Source of the DNA: Diphasiastrum complanatum
Taxonomy: Eukaryota; Streptophyta; Lycopodiopsida; Lycopodiales; Lycopodiaceae
Direction of reading: 5' to 3'
DNA: 64,000 bases
NCBI GenBank assembly: GCA_029204225.1
Contig: CM055108.1
Coordinates: forward strand, 5,245,751-5,309,750
Below are positions 24,101 through 36,727 of the stretch, piece by piece. Within the stretch, counting starts at the first letter, position 1. Every line of letters begins with the position of its first letter. The notes under the pieces were generated by a model that was not told the origin of the DNA, ran no database searches, and saw nothing but the letters and a program-made list of their open reading frames with translations. The translations under genes and the position numbers were made by a program.

Positions 24101-27100
24101 AACTCCAAAGCCACCATCAAGTCCCTCACATAACTGTGCATGCCAATATCCCTCCAAGTGAACTTGTGAGATCTTCCATGGTCCAAACCAAATGATCTGC
24201 ACCCTGTCATCACTGAAATCTGCATCCCTGATGCAATACTGATATGGCAAATTGACTTGACTTATCCAAACTGGCAGTTGAAGTGTATCTCCTCGATGAC
24301 AAACCTGATACACTGCTCCACAGCTAAAATGGCTTGATCAAAATTGACTTACCGACTGCAAAACCACAAAATCATCACACTCACCACTCACCAAGAGCAT
24401 CCAAAGTGTGATTATTGACCCGTTCTTCATCCTCTGCGTGTCCCACACACAGCTCGTCCAATGCAAGTCCGCTATCTTGCCCAATGGCTTTCAACTTGCA
24501 CCACCTCGCACTTCCATCACCTGTGACTGCCAAAATGTGTGTACCTCCAAGCTAGCCCATATTTCCCTCCGAACGACAAATTTCCAAGCTACAAATGCGT
24601 GTGTCAATGCAGCTATCACCTGACTCGACAATGCCACTGCCGATCAAACCTGTGAGAGCGTTCCCCCAAAACGCCACTTGACATTGGTTGGTTCGAACCC
24701 CAAAAGTTGAACCTGATCACAAGAATTTTTCACCTGTAACCGGCATACCATGCCTATCTCTCACCCGTGATTGCTTGCCCTTTTAAAATTATCGCCAATG
24801 ATGAGTAGTCACGATGCCAAACTGCACTTCCGTCGCCAAAACTAGCTTTCTCCACACGATTCCACTACCATTCGCTCCCATACTGCATTTACCGCTTCTA
24901 AACACCCTGTTACCCTGTCAGGAGTAATTAATAATGATTCTGAAGCGATAATGCCTCATTGTACCGCCCTATAGCAGGTTTCACCAGCCAAAAATTGCCC
25001 CAAATTTGGCCCTACGGTACCCAAATAGCGAATGTAGCCCATCACTAGGTCACCCGCACTCCGCTTGATAGAATGGTGATGAAAACTCCCCCAAATGCGT
25101 TTCTCCCTGCTCTGTGACGTCGCTCTGTCCGCTACTCTGAGCAGCCAGTTTCAGGGGTCATTTTGGCCCAAGGATGGCCAAAAAAGGTGCCTTCTAGCCA
25201 AAGTTATCCTTCTCCAAAGGATGCCCTTGCAAAATTGAACTGGAACTTCATTCAGAAGTTTCTTAATGAAGAAATGGCATTTCTGCCCTTCGGGTCCTTC
25301 AAGCCCTTTCTTTTGAAGATTTTTAATGAAGGGAAGGCCACTTTTACCCTTCAACCTTTCAAAGGCCCTTCCAGCACAAATCTTCACCATTGGTTTCAAT
25401 CTGAGGGCTGATGTAGTTCCCTGAACTTCCAATCCTGCCCGTCGATCATGATGGACCTTGATCCAATGGCCACACTCCATCTCGCACGCCAACTTACCTT
25501 CCTCCAAGCGCTAACACCTTCGAAGCACTAGCAAGCCATTTGTGTTGGCCGCACGACCTGATCCGCGAGTTTCCACGGCCCCTTCTCCACTCTTCTTCAT
25601 GCTGATTTCCAACGATGGTCGCCCTGTTGATCACTCCATCTCCTCCAACACTCCACGGCTTCTTGTAGGCTGATTCTCCTTACTAGGGCGGCCCTTATCT
25701 AGCTCTTCACAGCTTCAGAATTGCCCATCTGGAGAGAAAGATCATTGCTTTTCAGCCTGTAAACCCTAGCTGAGCAAGGAAAGAGACTTCATGGGCATTT
25801 TTCCACATTTTTCAGTGGTTCTTCTTGCAGCTTCCTACACTGAGGTCGCCCTACCTCCAGTGATCTGATCCAATTTACAGTTCTCCAATTGATGCGGTAT
25901 TGATTGCAAACAAGCTGATTTTCCTGTCAACACCCCACAAAACTGGAAATTTCCCAAATTTCCTCCGTTTTCAACCAAATTGCTTCCTATAAATTGTTAT
26001 GGCTCTCTGTCACTGCTCTTTGCATCGCCATGCAAGCCCCGTTGCGCCAAATGGCTGTCCACACAGTGAATAACGTAGCCAACACCGATGATTTCCCCGA
26101 AACCACCGAACTGCAAGATTCTTTGTGAATTCTCCCCGGAATCCACTTACGACGATCGTTTTGATCTTCCCCGAAGCTCCGATCGAAGGAACTTTGCTCT
26201 CTTGCCATCCGGACTGCCGATACCCTGTATGGAGTCCTCTCTCCTGAGACGCTTTGAGTGCTATTTACCTTGGTGAAAGACGCTATCCCATAGCTCCACC
26301 AGATATGCAGATCACATCACACAATCACCATAGCCACTCCTCACAAGCTCTCAAAGATGGCACAACAAAAGTTATTAGATTACAATGAAACATTGTACAT
26401 ATAGAGTATTCACAAACTGCATGAAAAGGCAGGTGTCCTAAAATTGGCCTACCACCTGCCAAACTAAGGTCGGGCCCAATATGGCCAAATTCGACCGACA
26501 AACTTGGGACATGCCCCCATGTATAGCAAGTACTGTAAATAACTCTGTACAGGCTAATTCTTCCTATGTGTGGCTACCCGGCTAGCCCAAGTAGCCGTCT
26601 ACGGGATTAGTGCCCGACTGATATCACAATAGTGGGTCACGTCTCGATAACAACCAAAAACTGTAAATCCTAATTAATTGAAAATATGTATAGTTAATTA
26701 CAATACTGCATTTCGAGCTTATAATGAACATATCAGATCAAATCTGATTCTTAACAGGTTCCGTGGGTCCTGGGAACCGTGGAAGGAACCGTACCATGGT
26801 TCATGAACCATGGTACGGTTCACCTAATTAATTAATTTCTTTTTCCCCCAAAAACCCCTCCCAAGTCATTTTTGGTCCTCATTTCACATTTTTTGTGGGG
26901 GAGATTGAGAGAGAGGGCGCTTTGGATCTTCGGCCATTGCTGCTCAGATTGATGAGAGAGAATAGGGCAGGGCAGAGAGAGACTGTAGCGGCCTCTGTAG
27001 AGAGAGAAAATTAGGGTTTAGTTGTAGGTGTGTGTTTTTTGGTCAAAAAGTAGGTTTTTAACATTTTCTCATGCAAATAGGTCTATTTTTAGGGTCTAGG

Positions 27101-29688
27101 GATTTCGGATCATAGAGAGAGATTGGGACAGCCTAGAGAGAAACTGTACCAGCCTATCTAGAGAGAGACGGTTAGGGTTTTCATTTCACTTTACTTTTTA
27201 GAGCAGAAAAGCAGGTTTTTTGCATTATGGAGGGCCTTTTCTGGAGGTTTAGGGGTTTAGCTTGATAGGGTTCAGGGTTGGCAAGGTATCATGATCTATA
27301 TACACATAAAAACCAGGTCCATACAAATAATGCCTCCATCCTTTCAAAGCGTAGACTGCGACATACATATTACAAATCTTTTTCATGAGTTTAATAATTG
27401 TTCAGAGCAGGTGCGAGCTTCTGCTCTCGAAGTACTCACTGTCTAGTATTTACAGTTTTACATGACACTTGTACATTTGCATTTATTGAAATGGCTTGGC
27501 ACCGGCCTACGGTGACCATTGTACTTATGTACTTATGTAATTAATTTGAACTGAACCTCAAGAGTCGTGCTTAGCTCTAGCATGGTATTGGGTAATTTAT
27601 CTAGAATGGTTGGACTGACCTCCTCAAAAGTACTAGTTGACCAGTCAACAAGAGACACTTGGTCCAATGTATGAGTGACAGATGTCGCACAATCGTCCTA
27701 CTTGTTGGCCTATGTGTCAAGGTGTTGCCAAGTGGCAAGTGTCGACTATGCATGGAGTTTGCCATGTGTCGACAATAGGATCGTCCGTAAAACTCATTTA
27801 CCTTTTTGGTCACTTCGAATCTACCCTTGTCTGGATTGGCGAATCAAACTTTTAGCTCTCCGGAGCCTTGATCCATTTTGTGGTCGTCTTCAATTATTTG
27901 AGAGTTTGCTTTGGCATAACCTCCAATAGCACTGAGTTTAGACATCCTCAAAAATGGCCTGATCAAGGCCTACTTGAAATTTCAGAACATTGGCAAAATA
28001 GGCTACAAGACATGTCATGAATTGAACGGGACAAAGGAATAGGATAGGCGCTCCAAAAAAGACAGCAAAATGTTGGAGACTCACATCCTCTTGGACACAA
28101 AAGCATCAGGGGATACTCACCCAAGCATCAGGGGATACTCACATGGAAAACTGAAAAAAAAGATTAGGTGTAATTGTATGGTTGACCCTGAACAAAAGTA
28201 TGTTGCAGTCATTTGTGCCGTAACATATAATGGTAACAAAGATACAAGCAAGTGATCTTTAAATCTCATAGTTGAGAATAAAGGCTAACTCCTTTTGCTG
28301 GCTGGATCTAGGTTGGCAAGTGTCAACAAAGAGTTTATTCTGTAGTAGAGCACCTAGAGCAGTAACATTACACTTAGGAAGACAATTAAATCACAGTGGA
28401 TGCCTTTTTGAAAGGATACAACATAAGTAGACCTATCATACTCCGAACCCTAAGAATGTTACAATTTATGGTTTTGGGCAAGCGAGCCTTCTTAGTCGTA
28501 GTACCAAATGGTCTTTGTCGACCTACAACCTAGCATTAAAATTTAAGATTTTAGTTAGCTACAGGATGTTTCAGGAAGGCACAAAAGAGCCTAGATGAGA
28601 GTACTGATGAAAAGTAGTAGATAGACTTTGGTAGATCTTTCAGTTTTGCTTTATGTTGTTTGCTTTTCCCTTTCACAAAAAATAAATACTCCTTAGTTTT
28701 TCTTAGCAGAATCTAGGTTCAGAAACATGGATTCTTCTTGGGCAAGAACAAGGCCTTGTGATGAATCAACACTGGAATTTGAAGTGGTTAATCTTAAGAC
28801 TGCATGAGCGAGAGATACGTGCATAGCTGACAAATCCAAAATACACCTAAAATTTTAGAGATGGACATTTGTGAGAAGTCAAATTGCAAAAAGCGGACAG
28901 ATTTTGATACTTCTGCATTTGGGCAGAAAAGGGGAAGAGCATTTGTAGCAGTCATCAGAAAGCTGAAAGTTGCAAACCAGATATCCTCGAATAGCTGTTT
29001 GGATCCTAATAGCTGCCCATTCTTCTCTATCTTTGTCGCCATATGATGAGACTTTTTTAGCTTCAGCAGGTTGAACAACTTCAGCACCACTCTGTGTCGC
29101 TATAGCTGGGGCATCAGCTGCTGTCACTGTTGCAAGAGGCACAATTGCAGTCTGATTGCTTTGCACCTCAGTTTCTGTCCAGGGCTGCTCAGGCTGGGCA
29201 ACTAGCTTTGAGCCCTTGGTACATTTTCCCAAAAGGTTTTGATTTGATGACTTTCCAAAGCTCCATCTGCGCTTTTCTTTAGTATTTTTTTCCTGAGACA
29301 CAAGTATGACCAGTCACCGGCCTGTACGAAGTTTTTCCTAGTTACAACAGGCATAACTGCTGAAAATGAATGCTTAAAATGAGAACAATGAAGTGAGGTG
29401 CTCAAGTATCTGGGATGCAAAGATGTGAATAATTCTAAATATTTGTAACTGGATCTTGCAACATGATATCAATTTCACTGATTGGTGGACCTACTGCACG
29501 TTCTCACACTTGAATTTCCCCTAATATATGAAAATCAACTTACATAGAAAAACTCCTATGCTACATACCGGTTCTTTTTCTGTTGTCTCGACCTTATCGG
29601 AACTTTTTACAGGGGACTTCTCTGAGGTTTTGGTAGGAGAGTGAAAAGCCTTCTTGACTGCCGAAAACCATTTCGCCCTTTTCCCCAT
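18150..29688 (-). CDS. IQD: IQ67-domain (IQD) calmodulin-binding protein, five coding exons, 532 aa
   Basis: Exons 29688-29569, 29292-28978, 19619-19392, 19230-19099 and 18953-18150, all GT/AG and all phase 0, total 1599 bp. The start [15 protein letters not shown] is the usual basic IQD N-terminus. The IQ67 domain crosses the exon 2/3 border ([11 protein letters not shown], then [15 protein letters not shown]), the intron position usual for this family. It has IQ-type calmodulin sites [25 protein letters not shown] and [37 protein letters not shown] and the LWRSS...[10 protein letters not shown] block follow, then a DUF4005 region ([19 protein letters not shown]). IQD proteins bind calmodulin and often decorate microtubules or the plasma membrane, influencing cell shape. 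The intron between exons 2 and 3 is 9358 bp, unusually long. No frame damage is seen. The exact IQD paralogue is unknown. Confidence 0.93.
18959..19068. repeat. Tandem duplication filling IQD intron 4
   Basis: Units 18959-19008 and 19015-19068 share agtacacataaagcaag, then tttagttgaatattcatta, then tagcact(g/c)(g)ccagt, differing mainly by a 4 bp insertion. The 145 bp intron (18954-19098) is mostly this duplication. Confidence 0.9.
26786..26821. repeat. Perfect 36 bp palindrome
   Basis: The half-site gaaccgtaccatggttca is followed at once by its exact reverse complement, with no spacer. Related words (gggaaccgtgg, ggttccgtggg) lie just upstream at 26758-26783. Confidence 0.95.
28101..28142. 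repeat. 20 bp direct repeat
   Basis: aagcatcaggggatactcac occurs twice (28101-28120 and 28123-28142), separated by cc. Inside the large IQD intron. Confidence 0.95.
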
Positions 29689-32140
29689 GCCGATGTAATG
29701 AAAGCATCACTCAAAGCCCAATTTTTGTTGCCTGTGCACCAGCACACAAACATCAAGGAGAATAGTCGATGAGACCCTCACTTCATTGTCACAAGTTATC
29801 ATCATTTCTAAAGGTCTGCATAAGGGCTGTAGGATAAAAAACTAATATAATCAATGTCTTATCTTTTCAAGGGCAAAATAGTATCATAACTTTAAAATAG
29901 TATCACGAAGACCAATATTAGATTGACCCCTTGAAAGTACAGCAAAATATCACCATTTGATGTTTCTAGAAATACAAAACTTCTCATAAATAGTCTTCTG
30001 AGATTTGCATCTTCGCACGAAGACAAGGCTGTTTGTTTTCATAAAAACTCATGTCATGTGATGTCAAAATGTCTTCAAACTGGTAACAAAACAGTAAATA
30101 CCACAAAATGCAGTCATCCACTTTATTGCATACAAGCCTGTGGAAGGTTAATATGGAACGGATTGATTCTTCACCCAAGGCGGAGCACAGATCTTTAGTA
30201 CCAATGTACAATGCCACCTGGGCTGTAGGGAGGTAACAGTATCAAGTGTTTGTTCATTGGACGAAACTCCAACTACTTGCTGCCACTTTCAGAATTCCAA
30301 TTACCCTTATGTTTCAAGAAAAAAACAAATGAGCTCATTTTACAGAGCTTTTGCATCTTTATTGAGAAATTCTAACATGAACAGATTACTATGAGAGGTG
30401 TGGATTTTTATTACAACCTTTCACCAGGAGTGCGTTATGTTCCGTATAAACATCATTTATGCTGATCAAAACTACCATGAAGAATTTCTGATATTTGCAG
30501 GGATTTCAATGAACATCAGAGTTTTGAATATTTGCAGCAATTAATTAAGAACAGCAAGAAGCCCTTTAAGATATTTAACCTCGTCGTTTATCTTCTATGA
30601 TTTCATCATCGAGGCACACATTATGAGAATAAGAAAACAGCTGATTCAATCCGAAAATCTGGCACAGATCTTTGTAGCTCATGGAGGATGGAAGATACTT
30701 CTGACCGATTTCACTTCAACAAGCATCATGAAACAGATCACAGACACTGAGAATACCAATCTATGGCTTTACAGATTGCAACATTCTAGCATAGATTTTT
30801 GAATTAAGAAACTTATGAGATTTCATAATTAAGAAGGCAAACGATCTAAACCACATCATCCAGCTGCCATCATCAAAAATGATGACAACAGGGTATGATT
30901 AGTTTTTCTGGGTTTTGTTCCAAATGACGCAGGATGCAGTTGCATTATCTACTTTAAAGAACAAATCTGCCCTGGCTAAGGAAGGTCTCTCATGTGCCTC
31001 AGAGTATTTGTCGAGATCATAATCCTTAAATGCAACTTTCCGTTGAGTAAATCAGAAAAGAAATGGTCGAATAGCAACAAAGATTCAGTAATAAAGAAAC
31101 AAGATTTAGCAGATATTGTGCATGGCTCGTTATCACAGCATTATCAGGATACATTTCAGATGCTGTGAAGTAAGAAAGACTGAAATTGCTTATGACTCTT
31201 AGAGAAGTCTGATCCAAGAAAAAGCTCCCTACTCGAACATAAGGAAGATGGCTCAAACAATGTTGGAAACTGATAGCTGTTCTGCTTCTCTTCGAACTCT
31301 AAGCTGGTTTCTCGAATTGGATACCGAGGATTTTAATTTAGTACTCGCCCAATGAAGTACATGTGAGCTCAGTAAGCTGACAATACGAGAAAATGAGAAG
31401 CGTAGAAGACTATCCATGACACAAGCGAAGAAAAAGGTGGCATAGATGTTCATATAATCAAAAGCTAGCTACTTAAAGATGTGTTTAAGTGAGATTCAAA
31501 GCCTTTCGTTCATAGGATGAGCTAAAAACTGCACAGAAGAGTAAAAACTCGAGCCACTTGGAAAGCAAGGCGAGATTATCGTCAGCACAGAGTGCCACTT
31601 CACGGAGGAGAGAAGTTAGAAACCGGCAACTGAGCACAAACCGAGATGTGACAGGCGGCTGAGCTGAAGGATGTGCTGATTCCCCCCGCACCACAAACTC
31701 CATAGATGCTGCAGATCAGGATTGTTGAAGCCCAACTGAGGCACACTCTACTATGAGCAACAGATACAAAGCTTAAAGCAACTGTGTCTTGACGCATCAA
31801 CCCACCGCTGCACATTCTTAGCTACTAGATCTGACACGCACTATGCTGCACATTCCAGAGTCCAACCCATCCCAACCAGATCCTGCAACACTTATCACTT
31901 GCCACACAAATTCCAAGCCACTGGATGGATTAGAGCGAACTCTGCTGCATCAAATAGCTCGCCCGCTCAACAAAAAACAGCAGCTCTCTCTCACACACAC
32001 ATCTAAGTAAAGCTGGGTGATAGAGAGATAGAGAAAAAGAAAGAAAGACAGAAAAGTGTGTGTCTTTTGCCTGTGAGTAGAAAGAGAGAGAGAGAGAGAG
32101 AGAGTAGGAGAGAGGAGAGAGAGGGGGCATACCCATCCAC
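29689..32140 (-). promoter_or_regulatory. IQD upstream region: likely 5' UTR, 5' UTR intron and promoter
   Basis: No coding frame. On the minus strand a good acceptor (gtgcacag|gcaac) lies at 29733/29731, 43 bp before the IQD start codon, which suggests a 5' UTR intron. A CT-rich stretch (sense strand) lies at 32083-32120, a common feature of plant promoters and leaders. Which donor is used, and where transcription starts, cannot be told from sequence. Confidence 0.4.
32083..32104. repeat. (GA)11 microsatellite
   Basis: Perfect ga run in the probable promoter or leader of the IQD gene, followed by a further imperfect GA stretch to about 32125. Confidence 0.9.
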
Positions 32141-32297
32141 CTACTTCCAAGATGTAGGTGCCAATTTCCAAATTGTGAATGAATGGGATGAAAGCATCAT
32201 CCATGGTTTTTTTTTTTCCCACGAGCGCGACAATGAAAAAAAATAGCATATTTTATGCACAAATGCACGGTCTTAGGCAAAACCCTTGCGTGCGTTT

Positions 32298-32325
32298 GGG
32301 GGGGGGGGGGGGGGGGGGGGGGGGG
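32298..32325. repeat. Poly-G run of 28
   Basis: Twenty-eight consecutive g on the plus strand. Such a tract can form G-quadruplexes, and its length is prone to sequencing error. Confidence 0.95.
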
Positions 32326-33467
32326 AGCATGGGTTTGAGACTCCTAGAAGAGAGGGAGCACAAGGCCCCTTGAATGTGAGGTGCGCAGCCAACGAGGGTT
32401 GAAGGCTCCAGTGCATGATTGTTTCAAGGATTTTTTTTCCTACCCAACTTGTCCCACTCCCACCTTCATTGACATCAACCTAATTTCGGAATCATCTCAC
32501 AAGGGAATCTACTCACTTCAATGCTTCCTACTATGCACAAATGGTCGGCATTACATGGCAAATCAAAATTGATCATGATTATAATTTTTATGAGCTATGA
32601 ATTTGAAGAGTTATTCTCTCACCCCTAAGCACAACCACCAAAATCCAACCAATCCACTATAGTTAATTTTAGAACAAGATTGTGATCAATGTTGGTCTGC
32701 CATGTAATTTTGGTTCCACAATTGCAATATAAGATTCCTGAAAAAACAATACTTTGTATGTTGTTTATTGGGGAAGAGGTTCTCCAGTGACCTTTACACA
32801 CGGTTCTAAGATTGTTCAATTATTTATCGGCCTAACAGCCCAGCCATCACTATAAAATTAATTTATCGTGTGCTCATCAAAAAAATCTTTCTTAAACATT
32901 AAGTCTAGTGAAGTAGAACTCTTTTTGTGGATTTTTTTTTTGTAGGTCCCACTCATGCATCATTATAGGTGATATTCTCCCTTCTCATATTTCTTCACAA
33001 CTCTTTTACGAGGATGGCATTCTTATAAAATTTTCTCTTCCTATGTTCCTGCAAAGAAACAGTGAGCTTAAAATTTCTAAGAAATCAAACTTTTCAATAT
33101 TTAATGCTTGTCAACAATGTAAAGTAATTTTCTATCAACTCCTTTACGCCTAAATAATAATTAATGTTAGAGTTGGCTATGGATGTAACCATCAAGATGA
33201 TGATGTTAAAAAAGAGCCTACTACCTATCTTACCAATATGGTAATGAGGTGTCTGCCATTCATTGGAGAGGGGTTTGGTTTATGAAAATTTTATGCATGG
33301 TAAAGAGCCCATTTGCAAGGTACGATTGATACTAGAATGGTTGAGTTTACCAAAAGGTTGTTGTAACGTAGCACATCTTGGATACAAGGGGGCCTTCATC
33401 GCAAATAGATTTTTTTGGTGTGTCTTGATATGCACTCTTCTATATCTTCTATATTGATGCCCATCAA

Positions 33468-33569
<102 letters not shown>

Positions 33570-34275
33570 ACCACCCTTGAGTGTTGTTATGTGATGTCTC
33601 TCTTCATCATTGGATAAATTTGGTAAAAAAATTTCTCTCTTTTCTCTCAAAAAAATTGAAATTTTGGATCAAATGACATTAACACCTGTGTTGCTCATTA
33701 CAACCACCATACACATAAACGGGGTTGACATCTAATTCTTGACAATCCACCACTAGTTATTTGTCATGTGGCATAAGTTATATGATGTTGACCATCTTCT
33801 AGACATATTTGCATTCATCATGTCGCTGAAGTTTGAAACATGTCATTGAAGTTCATCCACAATGTGAAAGAAGCTATGAAGGTTTCATCAAGTAGAGAGA
33901 GAGAGAGAGAGAGATAGAGAATGGATCGGCCATCAAAAAAAATATTAGCACTCCCTTCGGGCTAGTTCCAACACCGCCACCCCCCCCCCCTCCTCCCAAA
34001 CCTTCATGCTCCTCTGTTATTTGGCATGAAAGAGAGAGGGGTCAATAGGGATGTTGATTCACACTCACCCCCCTTCATTGCCCCCCATCTTTTCATCTAG
34101 ATTTGACACACAACATGTGAGTGGACCTTCGTTCTCTCTCCTCTATTCCATAGCAACCTACATGATGCTTTCTCAGGCAAATTCAAGGGCAAAGGCAAAG
34201 GCAAATGGTCAAAGATTGGTTTTGATATTATACTATTGTCTTTCAATCAAAAGTTTAAGTTTGAGATTGTAGTTT

Positions 34276-34318
34276 TTTTTCCCCTTTTCCTGAACGTCTT
34301 TCAGGAAAAGGGGAAAAA
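34276..34318. repeat. Perfect hairpin, 19 bp stem and 5 nt loop
   Basis: The left arm tttttccccttttcctgaa pairs exactly with ttcaggaaaaggggaaaaa around a cgtct loop. Extra T and A runs outside could lengthen the stem. Confidence 0.9.
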
Positions 34319-34940
34319 CAAAAAAAAAAAGCCCCTATCATTGTGGAGATGTGGGGGGTAGTGCTTGGCATGTTCATTTATCCCAAGTCAGCATTTTTTA
34401 TGCCAAGTCATCTGCCACATAGAGGCTCCTACTTTCCTATGTGAAATGGAAAATAATGGCCTTTGTATTTTTAATTTCCAATGGATGTTGAGTTTTTGAC
34501 AAATGGACATGCCCTAGCCATGTGTCTGAAAACACCCTTGATAATAAAGAGTTTGTGCCAATGGGTTCCATAGAGCTTTATTCTAATGTGGGCACTCTAC
34601 ATATTTCCAACTCATACATGCACATTTATCAAGGCAATACTTTGGCTTTAAGCATAGGTAGGTATAATGTCACATCTTTGAGTATACATTGAGATTTACA
34701 TGGAGAAGGGAGATTTTAATATCTATTTAAAGCTCCAACTGTTGACAAAAACTAACCATTTTAGAGAACACATTGTCAATTTCTTCTCAACAAAGTATTT
34801 CATACTAATGCATATACATCATATGTATAGAATAAATAGAGCATAAAATTCCTTAAAAGCAATGCTAGAGTCAAGAAGAATGACATTAATTGATGTGATG
34901 TAAACAAATTGCTATTAATATAACATAGCTAGCAAATTTG

Positions 34941-36247
34941 TCACAATAAGTAGATAGTCCCAAGAGTATCGGAGGCGTGAATCAGTAGCTCAGATTCAAG
35001 ATCTTCAATGTCTCTAGTGTGATGGGTTTTCATGTTTTTTATTGCTGCCCGAACCAAGTCAGGGTTGAAAAAGGTGAAGTCTGAAGGTCGAGGAGGGATG
35101 GAGATAGGCGTATCAATGGGTATAGTGTAAAGCTGGGTAGCATAGTCGATACAGATCTGTAAATCGTCTAGAAGAGGGGGTGGGGCACGAGGGATAAAAT
35201 CATGCCAAAAGGCACCAGAGGAGGAGCTGAGAAGGAGGTTCACAAGACGGTTTTCTTAAAGTCATCATAGACATGTTTTTTTGTGACGGAGTGTGTGGTT
35301 GTACAATTGTCGTGAAGAGCGGAGGAGATGGTGGGTTTGGAAACGAGCATGTGTGACAGAGTGGTGAAGGGATCGACATTCCGCGTCATACCACGATGGA
35401 TGGAAAGGTTGGGATGATTATGGATCGACTGGTTCATGTTTATGAGGTTTAGAGGGGAAGCCAAAGTAGCAGCAGTGTGGAGACAGGTGATGAGGAAGGC
35501 GGCTTGTGACTCCAGCGATTCACTGTGTGGAAAAGAGTGAAGTAAGGAGGTGAGGGATTCCTGGTAGAGTGGGATAGAGAGGGGGTGGAAGGTGTATTTG
35601 GGCGGGGAAGGATGGAATGGTGTTGAGGTTGTGGTGGTGGAAGGTGGCCAATAGCAAAGGATAGGAACGAATGATCAGAGAGGGTGGTAGGGGAGATATG
35701 GAAGCTGTGAATGAGAGAGATGGATGACGATGACCCCATGAGGTAATCAACCACACTATGACTGTCACTGTGAGGGTGACAAGTATAGCTGCTAGAATTA
35801 GGCCAGTGAGGTAGGCCATTATAAATGGCTAACTCGTGTGCCTCACCCAACTGTAACAAGTACTTACCATGTGAAGTAATAGGTCTCGGTCAATCATCAA
35901 AAATCATGGTGATCCCCAAGATGTCCCTATCAAGGGCATGAGCTCGCATTTGATCGGTAGCATCATAAAACTTTGTCTGTCGTGAAGCTGACATTAAAAT
36001 CCCCAATGAGAAAAATATGCCCCCACTCTGCAAATTTAATGATATTCACTGAAAGGTTCAAATAAGTGAGCAAACACCCTCAACATAGGAGGATGACTCT
36101 GGATGGAAATAGTAGGCAGCAATAAAGATGTCCCTATCCAAAGCAATCGCTCGTCTTGTGATACGAAGCCAAATATATCGTACATGCTCATCATGCCTGA
36201 CGAACTCAAACATCTGATGGAGGGATTCTCTATAGAGACAAGCCACT
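34941..36247 (-). pseudogene. LINE-type endonuclease (EEP) and linker remnant, RT absent
   Basis: Read from 36247 downwards, pieces in shifting frames match a non-LTR retrotransposon endonuclease: ACLYRESLHQMFEFVRHDE, YIWLRI, RDIFIAAYYFHP, then FAEWGHIFLIGDFN (catalytic GDFN), RAHALDRDILG, LAIYNGLPHWPNSSSYTCHP, VVDYLMGS and LSDHSFLSF (the terminal SDH). A linker with FWHDFIPRAPPPLLDDLQ and DLESELLIHASDTLG follows, after which similarity stops at about 34960, before any RT. At least three frameshifts or stops are present. The upstream side is cut by the LTR at 36248. This enzyme family nicks target DNA for LINE insertion. Here it is dead. Confidence 0.8.
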
Positions 36248-36713
36248 TGTTATGTACCATAACGGTACACCCTTCAGTGACGGCCTCGCAAGGGACATGA
36301 CTCAAGACTAGAGTTATTGACATGTTTAGGTGCCAGCGTGACCATCCTAGGTGGTCACGTGTCACCGGCAGGACCGTGCTTGATGGGTCCCACTGTGCTA
36401 TGCCTATATAGTGGTGGGGTATACCTCTTTCCATTCACTCAGTCTACCCGGGAGTTGGTGGATGGAGAGCATGTGCATTAGCCAGGATGTATCTCCAAGC
36501 CAGGAGATGTGTGCTAGGGAGAGCCGAGTGCGATGGCTGGTGGTATGGGATGCCAGTTATCATAGGAGGCTTGACCGGGCATGATTGTGTCGATTTCCAG
36601 GGCATGGGGGTGGGTCGGTTGTGACCCTACGGTTGGGCGGTTACCGTGCGTCGACACTAGTATGGGGTGTGCAAAACCTTTAAGGCAGTCGATGATCCTA
36701 GGGAGTTATAACA
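36248..36713 (+). repeat. Gypsy 5' LTR (only one copy in window)
   Basis: Starts TGTTATGTACC, ends GAGTTATAACA, and is followed two bases later by a primer binding site. A ctatatag TATA-like word at about 36405 fits an LTR promoter. Confidence 0.75.
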
Positions 36714-36715
36714 AT

Positions 36716-36727
36716 TGGTATCAGAGC
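36716..36727 (+). other. Gypsy primer binding site (tRNA-iMet)
   Basis: TGGTATCAGAGC, the complement of the initiator tRNA-Met 3' end, immediately downstream of the LTR. Confidence 0.85.

Larger units (their letters stand above)
19620..28977. other. 9.36 kb IQD intron; no gene inside
   Basis: Donor ctg|gtttgc at 28978/28977 and acceptor ttacag|gct at 19620/19619 on the minus strand. No protein family was recognised in either strand of the intron. About 22.2-26.3 kb is visibly richer in C than the rest, with C well above G on the plus strand and many cacctg/ccctg/tccaa words. It may be a decayed non-coding repeat. A 36 bp palindrome lies at 26786-26821 and a 20 bp tandem pair at 28101-28142. 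Confidence 0.7.

Noticed and set aside
24690-24701. ggttcgaacccc, resembling a tRNA T-arm / B box
   Set aside because: No acceptor stem, D-arm or anticodon arm can be placed around it on either strand.
22646-25507. Several open frames of 70-118 codons in the IQD intron
   Set aside because: They overlap in both strands within the C-rich block, lack domain motifs and have low-complexity composition.
26618-26627. ctgatatcac as a decayed primer binding site for an element inside the IQD intron
   Set aside because: Two or more differences from the iMet site and no LTR pair was found on either side.
28861-29090. Open frames overlapping IQD exon 2 in other frames
   Set aside because: Shadows of the real exon, whose frame and splice sites fit the IQD family.
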